Source of the DNA: Hybos culiciformis | Lineage: Eukaryota > Arthropoda > Insecta > Diptera > Hybotidae | Assembly (NCBI GenBank): GCA_964007475.1 | Contig: OZ023274.1 | Coordinates: forward strand, 71,869,303 to 71,933,302 | Direction: 5' to 3' | DNA: 64,000 bases | Shown here: piece after piece, positions 52,315 through 64,000 of the stretch | Position numbering within the stretch: position 1 is the first letter of the stretch | Layout: each line of letters starts with the position of its first letter | Translations under genes and position numbers: made by a program | Notes under the pieces: model-generated | Told to the model about the DNA's origin: nothing | Database searches by the model: none | Seen by the model: only the letters and a program-made list of their open reading frames with translations

Positions 52315-52530
52315 AATTGAAAATTTTCTTTTATTTAATTTAAAATGTGCAAGGGAAGAATTATTGTGTTTGTATTTCCATTTTCATAGAATTATTGTCG
52401 TCCTAGTTTAATTGGCGACGACGACACAGTAGTTTTATATAATTTTTGTCCTTGCTTTGATGTTTATTTATTAAACTTATCAAAAGTTTATGCTCACATG
52501 AACAATTAGGTTTTTGATATTTTTATTTCG
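52315..52530 (+). repeat. Dispersed repeat family D, copy 3
   Basis: Aligns by eye with 6250-6470 through AATTGAAAATTT, AAAATGTGCA, ATTGTGTTTGTA, AATTATTGTCGTCC, TTGGCG, TTTTTGTCCTTG, AAAAGTTTATG and CATGAACAATTAGG. Clearly diverged from the other copies. Confidence 0.5.
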
Positions 52531-53124
52531 CAAATAATTATTTCGTAGTCTTAACATTATAATCAACACTGCATGACATCATCTTTTAAAATATTCATGA
52601 TTTTATCAATTTAAAGGCATTAGCCCTGGAATTTATTTTTCTTTTTAATTAGTAACGGGGACAAACCTTCAACAGGCGCTTAATTTCTGGAATTTTACTA
52701 ATTGATTCAGGTTTCTTTTCTTTTCTATGAATAATTTTTTTTCAGAAAATGATTTAATAATATTTTTGAATCCTTTTTTTTAATAATTACATACTTCTGT
52801 GCAAATTTTTATTTTCATTAAGTTGCATTCAATTTCAATATTTTTTGTGTAGAAATCCTTGAATTAAGAATTTGAGATGGAAAGACATTTTAAAATACTA
52901 AGATTACTGGCAACACTGTTGGATCGAAAAGTCAAATTTTCTGCGCTTAAAATAAAAAATAATAAAAAAATTAAATAAAAAAAAATCAAAAAAGGAAAGG
53001 AAAAATTATTAATAGAAGATAATTTATTAATATTAATAAAATATATTTTATATAATATTAATATAATTAAGTTGAACTTAATTCATAATTTTGAAATTTT
53101 TTTTTCCTATTACGATTTTGAGAC
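52531..53124. other. AT-rich region upstream of the LINE, possible 5' untranslated region
   Basis: The last 220 bp or so before ORF1, beginning near TGGCAACACTGTTGGATCG at about 52908, may be the 5' untranslated region of the retrotransposon, but its boundary cannot be fixed without another copy. Confidence 0.35.
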
Positions 53125-54045
53125 ATGACAGAATCTAACCTAAAAAACATGTGCAATGTCTGTCAATCAGAAGTCTTCGAAAACCAGTGGGCTCTACTAT
53201 GTGATTCATGTGAAAAATGGACGCACTTATAAATGCCTCCAGATTACTAGAAAACAATTTTGGATTGTAGCTAAACAACCATTCTGGTTCTGCAGCGAAA
53301 ATTGCAAGGAAAGCCACGGTGGTATTCCAACAATTATCGACAAAGTAGTATCTTCCAATGTCGACAACAGAGATAGTTAAATATATGAAGGCAATAGCTG
53401 AAAGTATGGAGCTCCTATTCAAATTGGTCAATGATTTAAACGAAGAAAAGAACAAGTACAGTAAAGAAATTAAAAAACTTAAGAATGATAATGACAAATT
53501 GCTAGCTGAAGTAGACAAGGACAAAAGTGAAATCTTCAACTAAAAGCAGATGTTAATTATTTAAAACAGAAAGAAATCTGTAATCAAGCAGTAATATATG
53601 GTGTTCCGGCGGATCCACAGAAAGACATTAATAATAATTAATTATAAATATATTCAAGGAAAATCAAATACCAATTGATAATTTTATTAAATGTTATCAG
53701 CTAAAGACTAAACAACCTACAAATGGATTGTCCCCCGTGATATGTATTTTTAAAGACGAAAATGAAAGAAACAATGTAATAGAACTTGTAAAGGGTAAAA
53801 GAATCATACTCCAAACAAAGAATACAACTAATAATACAATTAACAATACAATTAAAATGGCTGAATACTTAACACCAGAAACTCGCAAATTATTACTACA
53901 AACAAAAAAGGACCTACCTATGTACAAATTCATATGGGTTCGTAATGGAAAAATTTATGTGAAACAAAATGAAGAGGCCAATGAAGAAATCCGTATTCAA
54001 ACAATTCAAGATATCAATAAAGTAGTAAATGAATATAAGGATTAA
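53125..54045 (+). pseudogene. LINE ORF1: PHD finger, coiled coil, FP-like protein, frameshifted
   Basis: The ATG at 53125 opens a PHD-like finger: CNVC (Cys10, Cys13), CDSC (Cys26, Cys29), then KWTH (His34), stopped by TAA at 53230-53232. The rest of the finger (KCLQIT, then FWFCSENC) continues in another frame from about 53230. A third frame from 53358 gives a Lys/Glu coiled coil. From about 53540 the frame shifts again to QAVIYGVPADPQKD, with stops near 53640. The segment 53728-54045 ends the protein with PETRKLLLQTKKDL and YKFIWVRNGKIYVKQNEEAN, typical of the FP-like C-terminus of insect LINE ORF1 proteins, which bind element RNA. The copy cannot make this protein. Confidence 0.82.
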
Positions 54046-54129
54046 AATGTTACAATGAGGTTTTTTTCTTCCTTTTTCTTTAATTTAATTAATATATAAT
54101 TTACTTTTTATAAATTTCTTAATTTTTAT

Positions 54130-56953
54130 ATGAACTGTGATCATAATGTTAAATATTATTATAATGAAAATTTTATTTTAGAAAAGAACTCATTCAAGAT
54201 CATTTATTTAAACTCAAGAAGTTTATTAAATAAATTAGACAGTGTAGAAGAAATTTTAAATGATTTTCAGGATACTATTGATGTGCTAATTGTTACTGAA
54301 ACCTGGCTTCATATTGGTGAAGATACATTTGCTAATATACCTCATTATAATGCTTATCACTCCTTTCGTCAAGCCGTCAACAGAGGTGGAGGTGTGAGTA
54401 TATTTATTCATGAAAAACTTTCGGGAAATGTAACTTTTGAAAATTCTACTAATTTCAATAACTTTTTGGTGGTAGAAATACCGAAACTAAAAATAAGCCT
54501 TTTTGCGGTTTATCGCTCCCCTAACTCTATTAATTCAATCCCAAATTTCTTGGAAAGCATTAACCAGTTAACAGCAAACTATAAAAACATAATCCTTATT
54601 GGTGATTTTAACCTAAATCTTTTAGATACTAGTTCTGAATATATTCAAACGTATACAAATTATCTAAATGTGAACGCATACAAAATTTTAAATTCTATTT
54701 CCTCTGATACGCCTACTCGAAAAACTGATACAAGTTCAACTATCATCGATCATTTTGCCACTGATCTTCTCGCCTTTAGCCCTATTTGAAAACACCATCA
54801 GTGATCATTACATTGCACTTCTTGAAGTCAGTATGAAGAAGTTAAATCAAAACGTTAGAAGATCCTTTTCTATATTTAATAAAACCCAATGTTGCCAGGA
54901 ATTCAACAATTTTAAATTTAATTACACTGACGTTTCTTATCAACAACTGATAAAAAAATAGCAAAGCTTAGTGAATAATAACATTCGAATAATTAGAAAT
55001 AATAGTAAGAATAGTTTTCTTAAACCTTACATGACAAATGAATTACTTTATATATCAAGAGAAAAAGAACGCTTATATAAACTCTCAAAAAGATATCCGA
55101 ACAATATATATTTAAAAAATGCATTTATAACTACAAGGAACAATTTCGAAAAGAAGAAAAAAGAATCAAAAAGAAACTATATTACTGAACAAATTAATTT
55201 AAATATTTCAAATATAAAAAATCTCTGGAAAGTCATAAATTTCTCTCTATATAATCGCCCAATACTCACCAAAAACGTAATCCCTGATAAGATTAGTTAC
55301 AATAATAAAACTTATACAAATCCGGAAACAATCTTAAATTGTTTTAACAAATATTTTGTTACTGTAGCTGATTCGTACAGTACAGTGAACAACAATGTGT
55401 CTGAATACTATAACCTTGATTTAGATATTCTATTTGATGAGATTAGTTTTAATTTTAAGACAATAACAGAATCATCTGTAATTGAGCATATTAAACTTAT
55501 TAAAAAGAACGTTGCTTGCGGGTTCGATTATATGTCTTGTTCGGATTTGAACAACATACACGATTCAAAACTTTCTATTATAACCAAAATCTTTAATAGT
55601 TCAATAGATAATTGCCAGGTTCCTAATGAGATGAAAATAGCAAAAGTAACTCCATTATTTAAGGGAGGGAATAGTTCTGACTTGAATAATTACCGACCAA
55701 TTTCAGTACTTCCGATTCTTTCTAAACTTTTCGAAAAAATTCTCTTTGATCAAATGTGGGAGCATTGCAAGTTACATAATCTCGTAAATAGTAATCAGTT
55801 TGGTTTCATTCCTACTTCAAGTACCACCTCTGCATGTGTGGAAGTGTTGCATCATGTACAAGTATCCCTACATAGTAAAAAAATAACAGCTGTCTTAACA
55901 ATTGATTTAAATAAAGCGTTCGATTCTCTTGATCATGATATTTTACTTGGAAAACTAAAAAAATTTCATTTTTCTAATAATGGTGTTAAATTACTTCAGA
56001 GCTATTAATCAAACAGAAAACAATTTGTCAGCCTAAACGATTATTCTAGTGGGTTTGAAGAATTAAAGAGAGGAGTTCCGCAAGGCTCCATTTTAGGACC
56101 AGTGTTATTCGTTAAATATATCAATGATATATTTGATCTCCCTTTACATGCAATTCTTATACTATACGCAGACGACGCTCTCCTAATCTATAGTGAAAGC
56201 TCTTATCATGAATTACTAAATGCAATGAATTCGGATATACTTGTATTAAAACAATATTTCGGCAAGAATAATCTCAAAATGAATCTGACTAAAACTAAAT
56301 ACATGATTTTCAAAAATAGAACCCCAGATAACTTTGAGATATTCGTTAATGGCCAACTAATTGAACGTGTTACAACTTTAAAATATCTAGGTCTATACAT
56401 TGACAGTAACTTAAAATGGGAATCTCATATACTTCATTTGAAGAGGAAAATCATACCTTTTGTTGCTGCACTTTTCAGATTAAGACATTCTCTTTCTAAT
56501 AAATGTCTTTTAAACATATCCATTACATTTAGTGTATTTAAATTTCGTTTGGTCCTCGGCTCCAGCTTATAGATTACAAGAACTAAAAGTCTTACAAAAC
56601 AAAGCAATTAAAGCAGCTTTTAATTTGCCTATTCTCACTCCTACTATAAATTTGTATAACGAACGCATTTTACCAGTCGAAAAACTTAGCATGTTCGAAC
56701 TATCAATTTTATGTTTCAAACTGACTAAAAAAAAAAAATCAGATCTGGAGTCTCACTTAATAGAGTATTTGATACTCACACATATAATACTAGAAGCATA
56801 CATAATTTCTCTAGCTTAGCATATCCTCCCGGTAGCCTTATCTATAAATGTATCTACTCCTACAATAATCTTCCTGAAGAATTAAAATTAATCCAACATC
56901 TACCACATTTCAAAATAGCATTAAAAAAACATCTTATGATTGGCACATCATAG
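54130..56953 (+). pseudogene. LINE ORF2: endonuclease and reverse transcriptase, multiply broken
   Basis: Endonuclease residues 1-219 show Asn28 (LNSRS), Glu57 (TETWL), YRSP (128-131) and GDFNLN (Asp159, Asn161). After a frameshift near 54770 the terminal SDH (ISDHY) appears in the next frame. That frame has a TAG at 54959-54961. From 54962 the reverse transcriptase is open: KVTPLFKGG, NYRPISVLP, LTIDLNKAFDSLDHD. A TAA interrupts it at 56006-56008, and the same frame continues with GVPQGSILGP and the intact catalytic YADD at about 56164-56175. Frameshifts near 56545 and in the A-run at 56728-56739 move the C-terminal part through all three frames; it ends at a TAG at 56951-56953. Five lesions make the copy dead, though motif preservation suggests moderate age. 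Confidence 0.9.
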
Positions 56954-57110
56954 TATCGTTGATATTTTCTATCATTATATTTTTTAAAGTTTTTAAATTT
57001 GTATTTTTGTTTAATTTTGATTTATATTCATGCATTTAATGTACCTAAATTCAATACGTAGTAAATACTAAAAAAAAAAAAAATAAAATAAAAATAACAA
57101 AAAAAAAAAA

Positions 57111-57434
57111 ATTTTTTTTATATATATATATATTTTATGTATAATAAGTTATATTTAGTTAACAATAAATATATGAATGAAATATGATTAAATTTACTAG
57201 CTTAAGTATTAACTGTGTTGCAATAAAAAAATAAAAATAATTTAATGTACTTTCGGATTCTACACAAGTGATTACACTTTTTTGAATCCAATAAAAACTT
57301 GAAATAAATAAAAAAAAAAAATATATATATATTTGCTATGGTAGTTATAAATACTTTGTAACCAACCAAAAACCAAATTTCAGAAGTGTAATCTAAACTT
57401 CAGTTTTTTTTATCTTAAAAAATTAATTAAATAA
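57111..57434. other. Simple-sequence region after the LINE
   Basis: TA-rich and A-rich sequence, including TATATATA runs near 57120 and 57322, with a polyadenylation-like AATAAAAACTTGAAATAAAT near 57290. This is probably the LINE tail plus flanking DNA. Confidence 0.45.
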
Positions 57435-58052
57435 CAGGGGTGGCCAGACTTTATCCCGATAGGAGCCGAAATTTCAAAAATCAGAATTGTCGAGAGCCAT
57501 AATTGTTTTGAATATGTTTTAAATATGTAAACTGTCTTTATTGTCATTTTCATTTATCTTTATTTTCATTCATAATTTATTTAAAAAAATACATTTATAT
57601 ACATTAAAAAACTTATAGAAAATTTTTATTCTTTACTAGATAGATGCTTTTGTTTTATGTGTTTGTATCGTGGCCGCGAATCGTTGAAAATCTGGCTCAT
57701 AACTTGTTAGTGCCGTCCGAATAAGCTCAGTTAAATGTTCATTTGTTAGCTGGGAAATTTGCTTCGATTTAATAAATTTCATTGTTGAATACAAAGATTC
57801 ACAGCAGTAGTATGTTGTACCAAATATCGAAATCAATTTACAAAAAATAAACATGAGAACTTTTCTTACGAGGTTAAAATAAATCGTAAAATACATATTG
57901 CAATTCGCATTTATTTATAAAGAAAAATTGTATGACAACGAATAAATTACATATGAAAACGGTTTTTTTTAATTGTATTTTTTTACATCAATTTTTAACA
58001 ATATTTTTTCGACCGTGGCTAGAGCTCGCTAGCCGCAGTTTGGTCAAGTATG
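57435..58052 (-). mobile_element. hAT element relic, about 618 bp
   Basis: The left end CAGGGGTGGCCAGACTT is a standard hAT-type terminus. The right end (AGTTTGGTCAAGTATG, read toward the outside) matches its complement imperfectly and is preceded by GCTAGCCGCAG, a typical hAT subterminal sequence. The 8-bp flanks TTAAATAA and TTATTTAA agree at six of eight positions, consistent with an eroded target duplication. The interior retains the C-terminal part of a transposase on the minus strand. The internal gene has been mostly deleted. Confidence 0.75.
57636..57896 (-). pseudogene. hAT transposase C-terminal dimerisation domain fragment
   Basis: The 86-codon frame contains FGTTYYCCESLYSTMKFIKS followed by LTNEHLTELIRTAL and YEPDFQRF. 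This is the hAT dimerisation motif (hAT family C-terminal domain) as found in GTF2IRD2/ZBED-type transposases: an FGs-T-Y-CE-lyStMkfIKsk core, then LT-eHL--l-R-A. The apparent start Met belongs to degenerate sequence; the real homology begins near KLISIFGTT. The BED finger, catalytic domain and most of the insertion domain are missing, so no function is expected. Confidence 0.82.
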
Positions 58053-58060
58053 TTATTTAA

Positions 58061-59074
58061 CATAATTTTTAAAAAGTACATGAATGTTACATACAAAGAT
58101 AGCTAGATTTATGCATATTTTTGTTTACTTTTCCTGCCTAGACGTAAAAACACAATTCATAATATTTCAGATATACATAACTGACATACATAATACAAAA
58201 AAAAAAACAAACAAAATCATAACAAATAATAAATCGTTATACATATTTATATTTTATTAAATTGCGCCAAAACATTATATTCCCCAGATATTTTAAATAT
58301 TTTTATACATACATCGTAAAACATATAATATATGTACATTATGCATATAATTATTTCTGTACATATAATGAATAAAAATGTAATATTATTGTATGAAAAT
58401 TAAGGAAAATAAGTTCTAATTAAATTATTAAGAAAATTCTTTAAAGTTATTTCACTTTAAAATAATAAATTCAAAGATTTTAGAAGTTAAAAAAAAAAAA
58501 ATAATAATAAAGAATTAAAAAAATGTTCTAATTAATATTATTAAATAAATACAACGGGTGAAATAGATTATATAATTTTCATTGAATTATCCAAATGAAA
58601 GACCCAAGTAAGTTATCCTTTTTAATTCTTCTTTTATTTCATCAGGTCGGAATTATTCAGAGAAATCATAGTGACTTTTTCATTTAAGTTTCTGGTCTTC
58701 TTAAATTGTCAAATGTTGCCAGATTATTAAGAACCTTTTCAATTTTAAAATATTTAAAGAAAATAAAAAACCTAAATTTTATCACAATAACATTGAACTT
58801 AAAAATAACATCACAAATTTTTTAAATGTTTAAAGTTATTAAAGTGTATAAAATAAATATTTTTTTATTATATTTCTGGTCCAAATATTATTTTAATTAA
58901 TATATTTAAACAAAAACAAAAACAATTACTATTTAAATTTATATATTTAAATATAAAAGTTTTTAAGCTCCTAACAAAATACCTTCATTATACCTATAAC
59001 TACATACACATGCAAAATGATAACAACATTATTGTTTGTTTACCTTTTTTATGCAAATTTGTTGAAAATAAAAT
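58061..59074. other. AT-rich non-coding stretch
   Basis: No feature is recognised. Confidence 0.5.
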
Positions 59075-59598
59075 AGTAGATTATTGTATATGTAAACTAA
59101 ATTTGTTATTAATTAAGAGTTCTGTATACACAAAAATACATTGACAAGAGTCAATACCGAAGGTCGAGTGATATAAATTGACAAGTGTCAATGTATTTTT
59201 GTGTAAATACAGAACGAGTTGTATAACAAATTTTGTTTACATATCCAATATACTGTTTTAATGCGTAGGGGAGAGGTAGTTGCAAAGAGAGAATATTTTT
59301 TCTTCTCATTTTTTCTCTTTTTTTTTTTTTTGTATTTGGCTGTATTGAAATATTGTGAGAGATATTATGTTTGTTTAGGTATTACGTAATATTCAATACG
59401 AAACATCTAAATGATTTCATTATTCACGCTGATGCATCTAAATTTTTTCATTATATGCGCTGATGCATCTAAATTTTTTTCATTATTTACGCAGATGCAT
59501 CTAAATGATTGCATGTGTATTGACGCATATAATACTCCATTTAGTGATCTAAATTCTATAGCACTAAATACAACATAACGATCCCCAACGCATTAAAA
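59075..59598 (+). repeat. Palindrome-bearing repeat family P, copy 4, uninterrupted
   Basis: Starts AGTAGATTATTGTATATG and ends TCCCCAACGCATTAAAA. The palindrome arms contain ACAAAAATACATTGACAAG and CTTGTCAATGTATTTTTG-type sequences (here in the order left then right). Part of the hairpin core has been lost, leaving ACCGAAGGTCGAGTGATATA. The second module is flanked by TTTTAATGCGTAGGGGA and its inverse. This copy preserves the site that is occupied by the hAT-like insertion in copy 3. Confidence 0.85.
59404..59510 (+). repeat. Tandem units of about 31 bp in palindromic repeat copy 4
   Basis: CATCTAAAT recurs at 59404, 59435, 59465 and 59498, embedded in units of the form GATGCATCTAAATNNTTTCA followed by TTATNNACGC. 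Copy 3 has fewer units (two near 45137-45205), so unit number varies between copies. Confidence 0.75.
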
Positions 59599-62500
59599 TA
59601 TTTTATTTGGCAAATAATAAAAAAAATGTATATTTTATAATTTAATAAAATTATTATTAATTATTATGTATGATAATATTTATGTGTTTTCATTATCTGA
59701 CTTCCTTATTTACTATACATATTATTGTTAATGGTTTATAGTTATGAAAAACAAAATTATGAATTTAAATATATTATGCTCATTTTTAAGGTTTTTGTGA
59801 CTTATGAGCTTATGAACAAAAAAAAATGTTAATTGAATGATTAAATTTCTTAATTTTGAATTATTTTATGAACTTGATTGAACTGTTAAATTACCTGTAT
59901 TCAATATAAATATTTCTTAACCTATTAATTTTTTGGTTGTAGTAGTAAGTAGTACTAGTAGTATGTAATTTAATATATGTTTGTAAACTTATATCCAAAT
60001 CCTAATAAATACTTATTTAATCTATATTTTATTGAATTCTGATTTAATTGTTTTAAATAGTTTAGATGAATTATAAATATTTTTTTATTATTCCTAAGAA
60101 AATCTTACCAAAAATTATATCTCCACATATATACTAGACCGACCAGTCGTAAAAAAAAGACAATACCCTTGAAAGTTCCTGAAAGCGTTACAAACAATTT
60201 TCAACAAAAATTTGACTATATTATATGATTTATTATTAATATGTATAGCTTTCGAATACATTTCATTTCATGCTTTCACAGTATGTAATAAATACATACG
60301 TATGCATAGGAAAATTCAAATCAAAAATGTGCGTGCCATATTTTCTTTATAACCAAAAATAAAACAGACAATTTTATTTTGAATAAATTTGCATAAAATT
60401 ATTTTTACTTATTTCTAAATGTATAATATTATTTTTTTTGTAAAAATATGTTGGATTTGATATTTTTTGTAAATATTTCTAGATTTTAAATGAGAAACGA
60501 ATTGGAAAATTTTATTTTTAAATTATCAACATTTGGTGTAGTAATACACAATCTACTTGTTATAGGCAAAATGTTTCTGCAATTTTCGGAATTTTGTATT
60601 GTTTGGAAAGTTAGTATCAGAAGAACTTGCGTACCAGTAATTCAACAAAAAAGATTAAACTCTATGACCTATATAGGATTTTAGCTACGAATATTGTTTA
60701 CCCTATTTTAGTGTTTAATGTTTTATTTTGAGCATTTTTTAATATTATTTTAATTATCTGTATTCTTGGCAAATTCCCTGTATATTATATAGCTTTCTTT
60801 GTATTAAGCTTAGTAATAAAATAAGATTTAACCTTTTTTAATTTAAAAATCTTAATTGATAAAAGTTATTCAAATAAGTTTATTTCATAGAAATTTGATT
60901 CGTATTTTAATAACTATATTTTATTTTTTTTATGCTAAATTAAACTTTGTTCTGTATTTTTAATTTTTATGAAAATAGATAACATTATAAAAAATAAAAA
61001 CTGGCAACTTTATTATATGATTTTATCACCTCTTTTCATAAACTTGAATTAAAAAAAAGGTATAATTTAAGACTTTTCTTATGTATATATTTTTAATACG
61101 TTCTTAAAATATAAATGTTAGATAGAAATATAAGTATGCAAATATATTATACATATTTTATACATATTATATATATAAATTTGTATGAACTTGATATTAT
61201 TAATACATATATGAATGCTTTTATTTTTAAGATATTTCTGTTGAAATAAATCTTAGAGTAAAATTGAATTTATTTGTTGTTAACTACAATAAGAAATATA
61301 TTAATTTAATTTATGTAAAAAATAAATAATGGAAGCCAACATAGAAAAGTGAGTAGGTGAGTAGGTTCGTATCTAAGTGAGGAAGTGAGTAGGTTCGTAT
61401 CTAAATCTGCATTTATTGACTTTTATTCCAGTTTCACGACAGCAAGCCCTTTGGTCTAAATGAAACTGATTTAATGATAGTAAGATTGTCAAAAAAAAAT
61501 AAAGTAAAAAAACTATAAAATATACAAAAATATAAATTGGTTACTTTTTGAAAACTTAATTTTCAGAGCTAGTCAGACTTACTGTATAATATTTAATTTC
61601 AAAATTATTGCAAAATTTTAGAGCTTTACTATATGCAAAGTTTATAAAATTTAACATAATTGTAAGGTCTATACATTATAAACGAGGAAAACAATATTTT
61701 TGACTTATGCATACATATTATGTAGATATATATTTTGGGACTAGAATTTGATGATTGATATGAAAATTTACATAACGATCGATATCTTTTATTTTGTTTA
61801 AAAAACATGACAACATCATTACTTAAAAAAATCTTGCAAATTTATACAAAACATTTTTTTTTTGATACATTTTGCATCTTTTTTCCAAAAAAAGGTAAAT
61901 TTCTGTTCGAGAATGATTTTTAAAGGTATTTTATTTTTGGGTAACGTAAAAAACATATATTTTATTTTTTAATAAATTATGTTAACGTTGACATTATCTA
62001 TGTCTCTGTTTTTCGAAGTTGATCTAAAATCATATAAAGTATTTTTTTCTAACAAATTTATGATTTTTAACATAACGAATAAATATAAATTTATTAAATT
62101 TTTTTCTCTTGTTTTCAAAATTTCCAAAGTAAAATACCTTGAGATAAATTTTAATTTTTATTGCAATTCTTGATTTAATATTATTATTGATTTAGGAAAA
62201 TACTTGATTTAGGGAAAATGTCAACAAATCTAGAAAAAGAATATTTATGTACCAAATTCACCTTATAAATTATTATGTCATAAACCTGTTTTGATTAGTT
62301 TGCTTGAATTTTTTATTGAAGAAACCAGACTTTATTTATTATTATCGATATTACCTTAGAAACTATTAAGTGCAATCAAAATATTCTTACTAATTTTACT
62401 ATCATAGACAAAATCTTAGATTCCAGATTTATATGTTCGAAGCTATTCTGGATATTTTTTAAGTTTTCCAATATTTTCGTTTTACATATATACACATTTT

Positions 62501-64000
62501 TTTTTATATATATATTTTTTAAAAAGAAATAAGTGAATATAATTTTCTATTTTGTATAATTTTTTCTTAAAACTAGCCAAACCAAACTAATAAATAAATT
62601 GAATTTAAATATAATAAAAAAAAAAAAAATTTTTAAATATATTTTCTGGCCACATAAACTGGAACAAAAAATAAATAATTGAAATTAAATTCTTATGTTC
62701 TGAAAGATTATGCTATAAACATTTTTTGCTTTGCTAAAATTTAAATCTATGTAGTTTATGTACATTCGTTGTGGGTTTGAGAAATTTAGATTATTCTGTG
62801 AGTTAAATTTTGTGCAAAATAATAAAACTTTATAAGTATTTTATATTTTTATTATATAATATATAATATACATTTCTAAACCAAACTTCTAAAAACGAAA
62901 TATTTATATTAATAATACTAAAATAGGAACACATAAATAATTGTAATAGTTAAGTTCTAATAAATATAATATAGCAATACTTTATCTTTTTGTTTTTATA
63001 TATTTTCTTGCGAAGAAAACAGTCAACAGATTTCTCGTAAAAATATTTATATTAAAAATCTTATGTAAATAGTTTTGTTCCAATTGGAGCTTCTTTTTAA
63101 ATATATAAGTAATATACATTTTTTCATATATTTTTGAATATATTTTGGATATGTTTAATAAAATTTTTTGAAATTTATCTCAAGTACAATTGCGTCATGA
63201 AAAACATGTGTATGATACACATTTTGTGTAAATTTTTATTTCATTCAGTTTATGTAATATTTTCAATTCATTTTCAATTCATTAATTAAATATAACAAAA
63301 CAAATTAACTACAACCAAATCAAATTAAAATTGTTTTTGTTATTATACTTTTAGTTAAGAACCCGATTGGCTCCTCTAACTCGGTAAACGTATAAGTTTA
63401 TTGGATATACTATTTACACGACTTCTCCTACTACTATTCCGATCTCTTCATAAAAAAACTTTTAATTGGATGGTTTACCCTTTAATGTAGTAAATAATTG
63501 AAATTCAGGCTGGTGAAATTGAAATGATATTGCCTAACAATCTATTTAGTAAAGTTATAATATAAATTCATGCAAAAAATTATTTATTACTTTTGGCAAC
63601 TCCATTATTATTATTTTTTATTTAATAACAGCATGTTGTTTTTCTTATTTTCTCAATTTAAATTTTATAACCTGACGCAAAATATTATAAAAGGTAATCA
63701 AAAATATAATATAACTTTATTTTTTTTTGGTGTCAAAATATAAAAGTGCTATGACCGAAATAAAAATTAATTTGGATTTGCAAACGGAAATTAAATATTA
63801 AAAATTATTTGCTTGTTAGCCAAATAAAAATGCCCACTTTTTATAAAGAATAAAAAAAAGTTTACCATTTTAATTATTTTTACACTATTTGTTTACTAAG
63901 TAAAATAAAATGTGAAACAAATTTGTTTATTTAAATTATTTTTTTGCACGTTATGAATTAAAATTGATATAAAATTGGAACCGGACAGATTTAAGTTACC
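59599..64000. other. AT-rich non-coding stretch
   Basis: Open frames at 60490-60684 and 61979-62173 are short and without motif. A 20-bp duplication of GTGAGTAGGTTCGTATCTAA occurs near 61356 and 61386. Nothing else is recognised up to the window end. Confidence 0.5.

Larger units (their letters stand above)
53125..57110 (+). mobile_element. Inactive non-LTR retrotransposon (CR1/Jockey-group LINE)
   Basis: The order is ORF1 (PHD-like finger, coiled coil, FP-like C-terminal region), an 84-bp gap, ORF2 (apurinic-type endonuclease, then reverse transcriptase), a short 3' untranslated region and an A-rich tail starting near 57070. This is the architecture of CR1/L2/Jockey-group LINEs. The N-terminal PHD finger in ORF1 and the NSRSLLNK-type endonuclease start favour a CR1- or L2-like clade, but the clade needs a phylogeny. 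Both ORFs are broken. The A-rich, T-rich and TA-rich sequence to about 57320, with AATAAAAACTTGAAATAAAT near 57290, may be more of the tail or a separate polyadenylated end. Target duplications were not identified. Confidence 0.88.

Noticed and set aside
53135..53933. Minus-strand frames of 134 and 78 codons
   Set aside because: They are shadows opposite the LINE ORF1, which has clear motifs on the plus strand.
1..64000. CRISPR arrays, bacterial operons, rRNA genes
   Set aside because: No regularly spaced direct repeats with unique spacers, no rRNA-like sequence, and spliced genes show the DNA is eukaryotic.

Overview
The window looks like non-coding, transposon-rich DNA from an arthropod, most likely an insect. 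The base composition is extremely AT-rich (roughly four fifths by eye). There are no operons, Shine-Dalgarno-type starts, rRNAs or clear tRNAs. The recognisable genes carry spliceosomal GT-AG introns, and every recognisable protein belongs to a eukaryotic transposable element. I found no host gene I can name. Most short open frames are chance products of AT-rich sequence. The species cannot be named from the sequence.

Layout. 1-10.4 kb: AT-rich DNA with an array of palindromic tandem units (about 1.34-1.76 kb), a hAT-like end (5.86 kb) and one copy of an old dispersed repeat (6.25-6.47 kb). 10.4-13.9 kb: two copies of a palindrome-bearing repeat family; two more copies lie at 43.7-45.3 and 59.1-59.6 kb. 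22.0-22.5 kb: a possible decayed coiled-coil gene fragment. 23.4-36.7 kb: scattered miniature DNA elements (pogo-like 23.4, palindromic 28.7, hAT-like 30.0, inverted-repeat elements 35.7 and 36.5 kb). 38.08-41.61 kb: a complete PIF/Harbinger transposon. 43.9-44.9 kb: a non-autonomous hAT-like element inserted into one palindromic repeat. 45.8-46.3 kb: a second non-autonomous hAT-like element with a perfect 8-bp target duplication. 53.1-57.1 kb: a non-LTR retrotransposon with PHD-type ORF1 and endonuclease/reverse-transcriptase ORF2, inactivated by stops and frameshifts. 57.4-58.05 kb: a hAT relic that keeps the transposase dimerisation domain.

The most coherent unit is the Harbinger element. 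It has 16-bp terminal inverted repeats and a 3-bp target duplication (CAG). A four-exon transposase gene reads 361 codons without interruption after splicing. A convergent Myb/SANT-like gene reads 277 codons if its start codon is assembled across a splice junction. Both proteins appear intact, so the copy may be autonomous and young. Everything else mobile in the window is non-autonomous or broken. The hAT insertion in the 43.7 kb palindromic repeat can be dated relative to its host repeat, because an uninterrupted sister copy at 59.1 kb shows the empty site.
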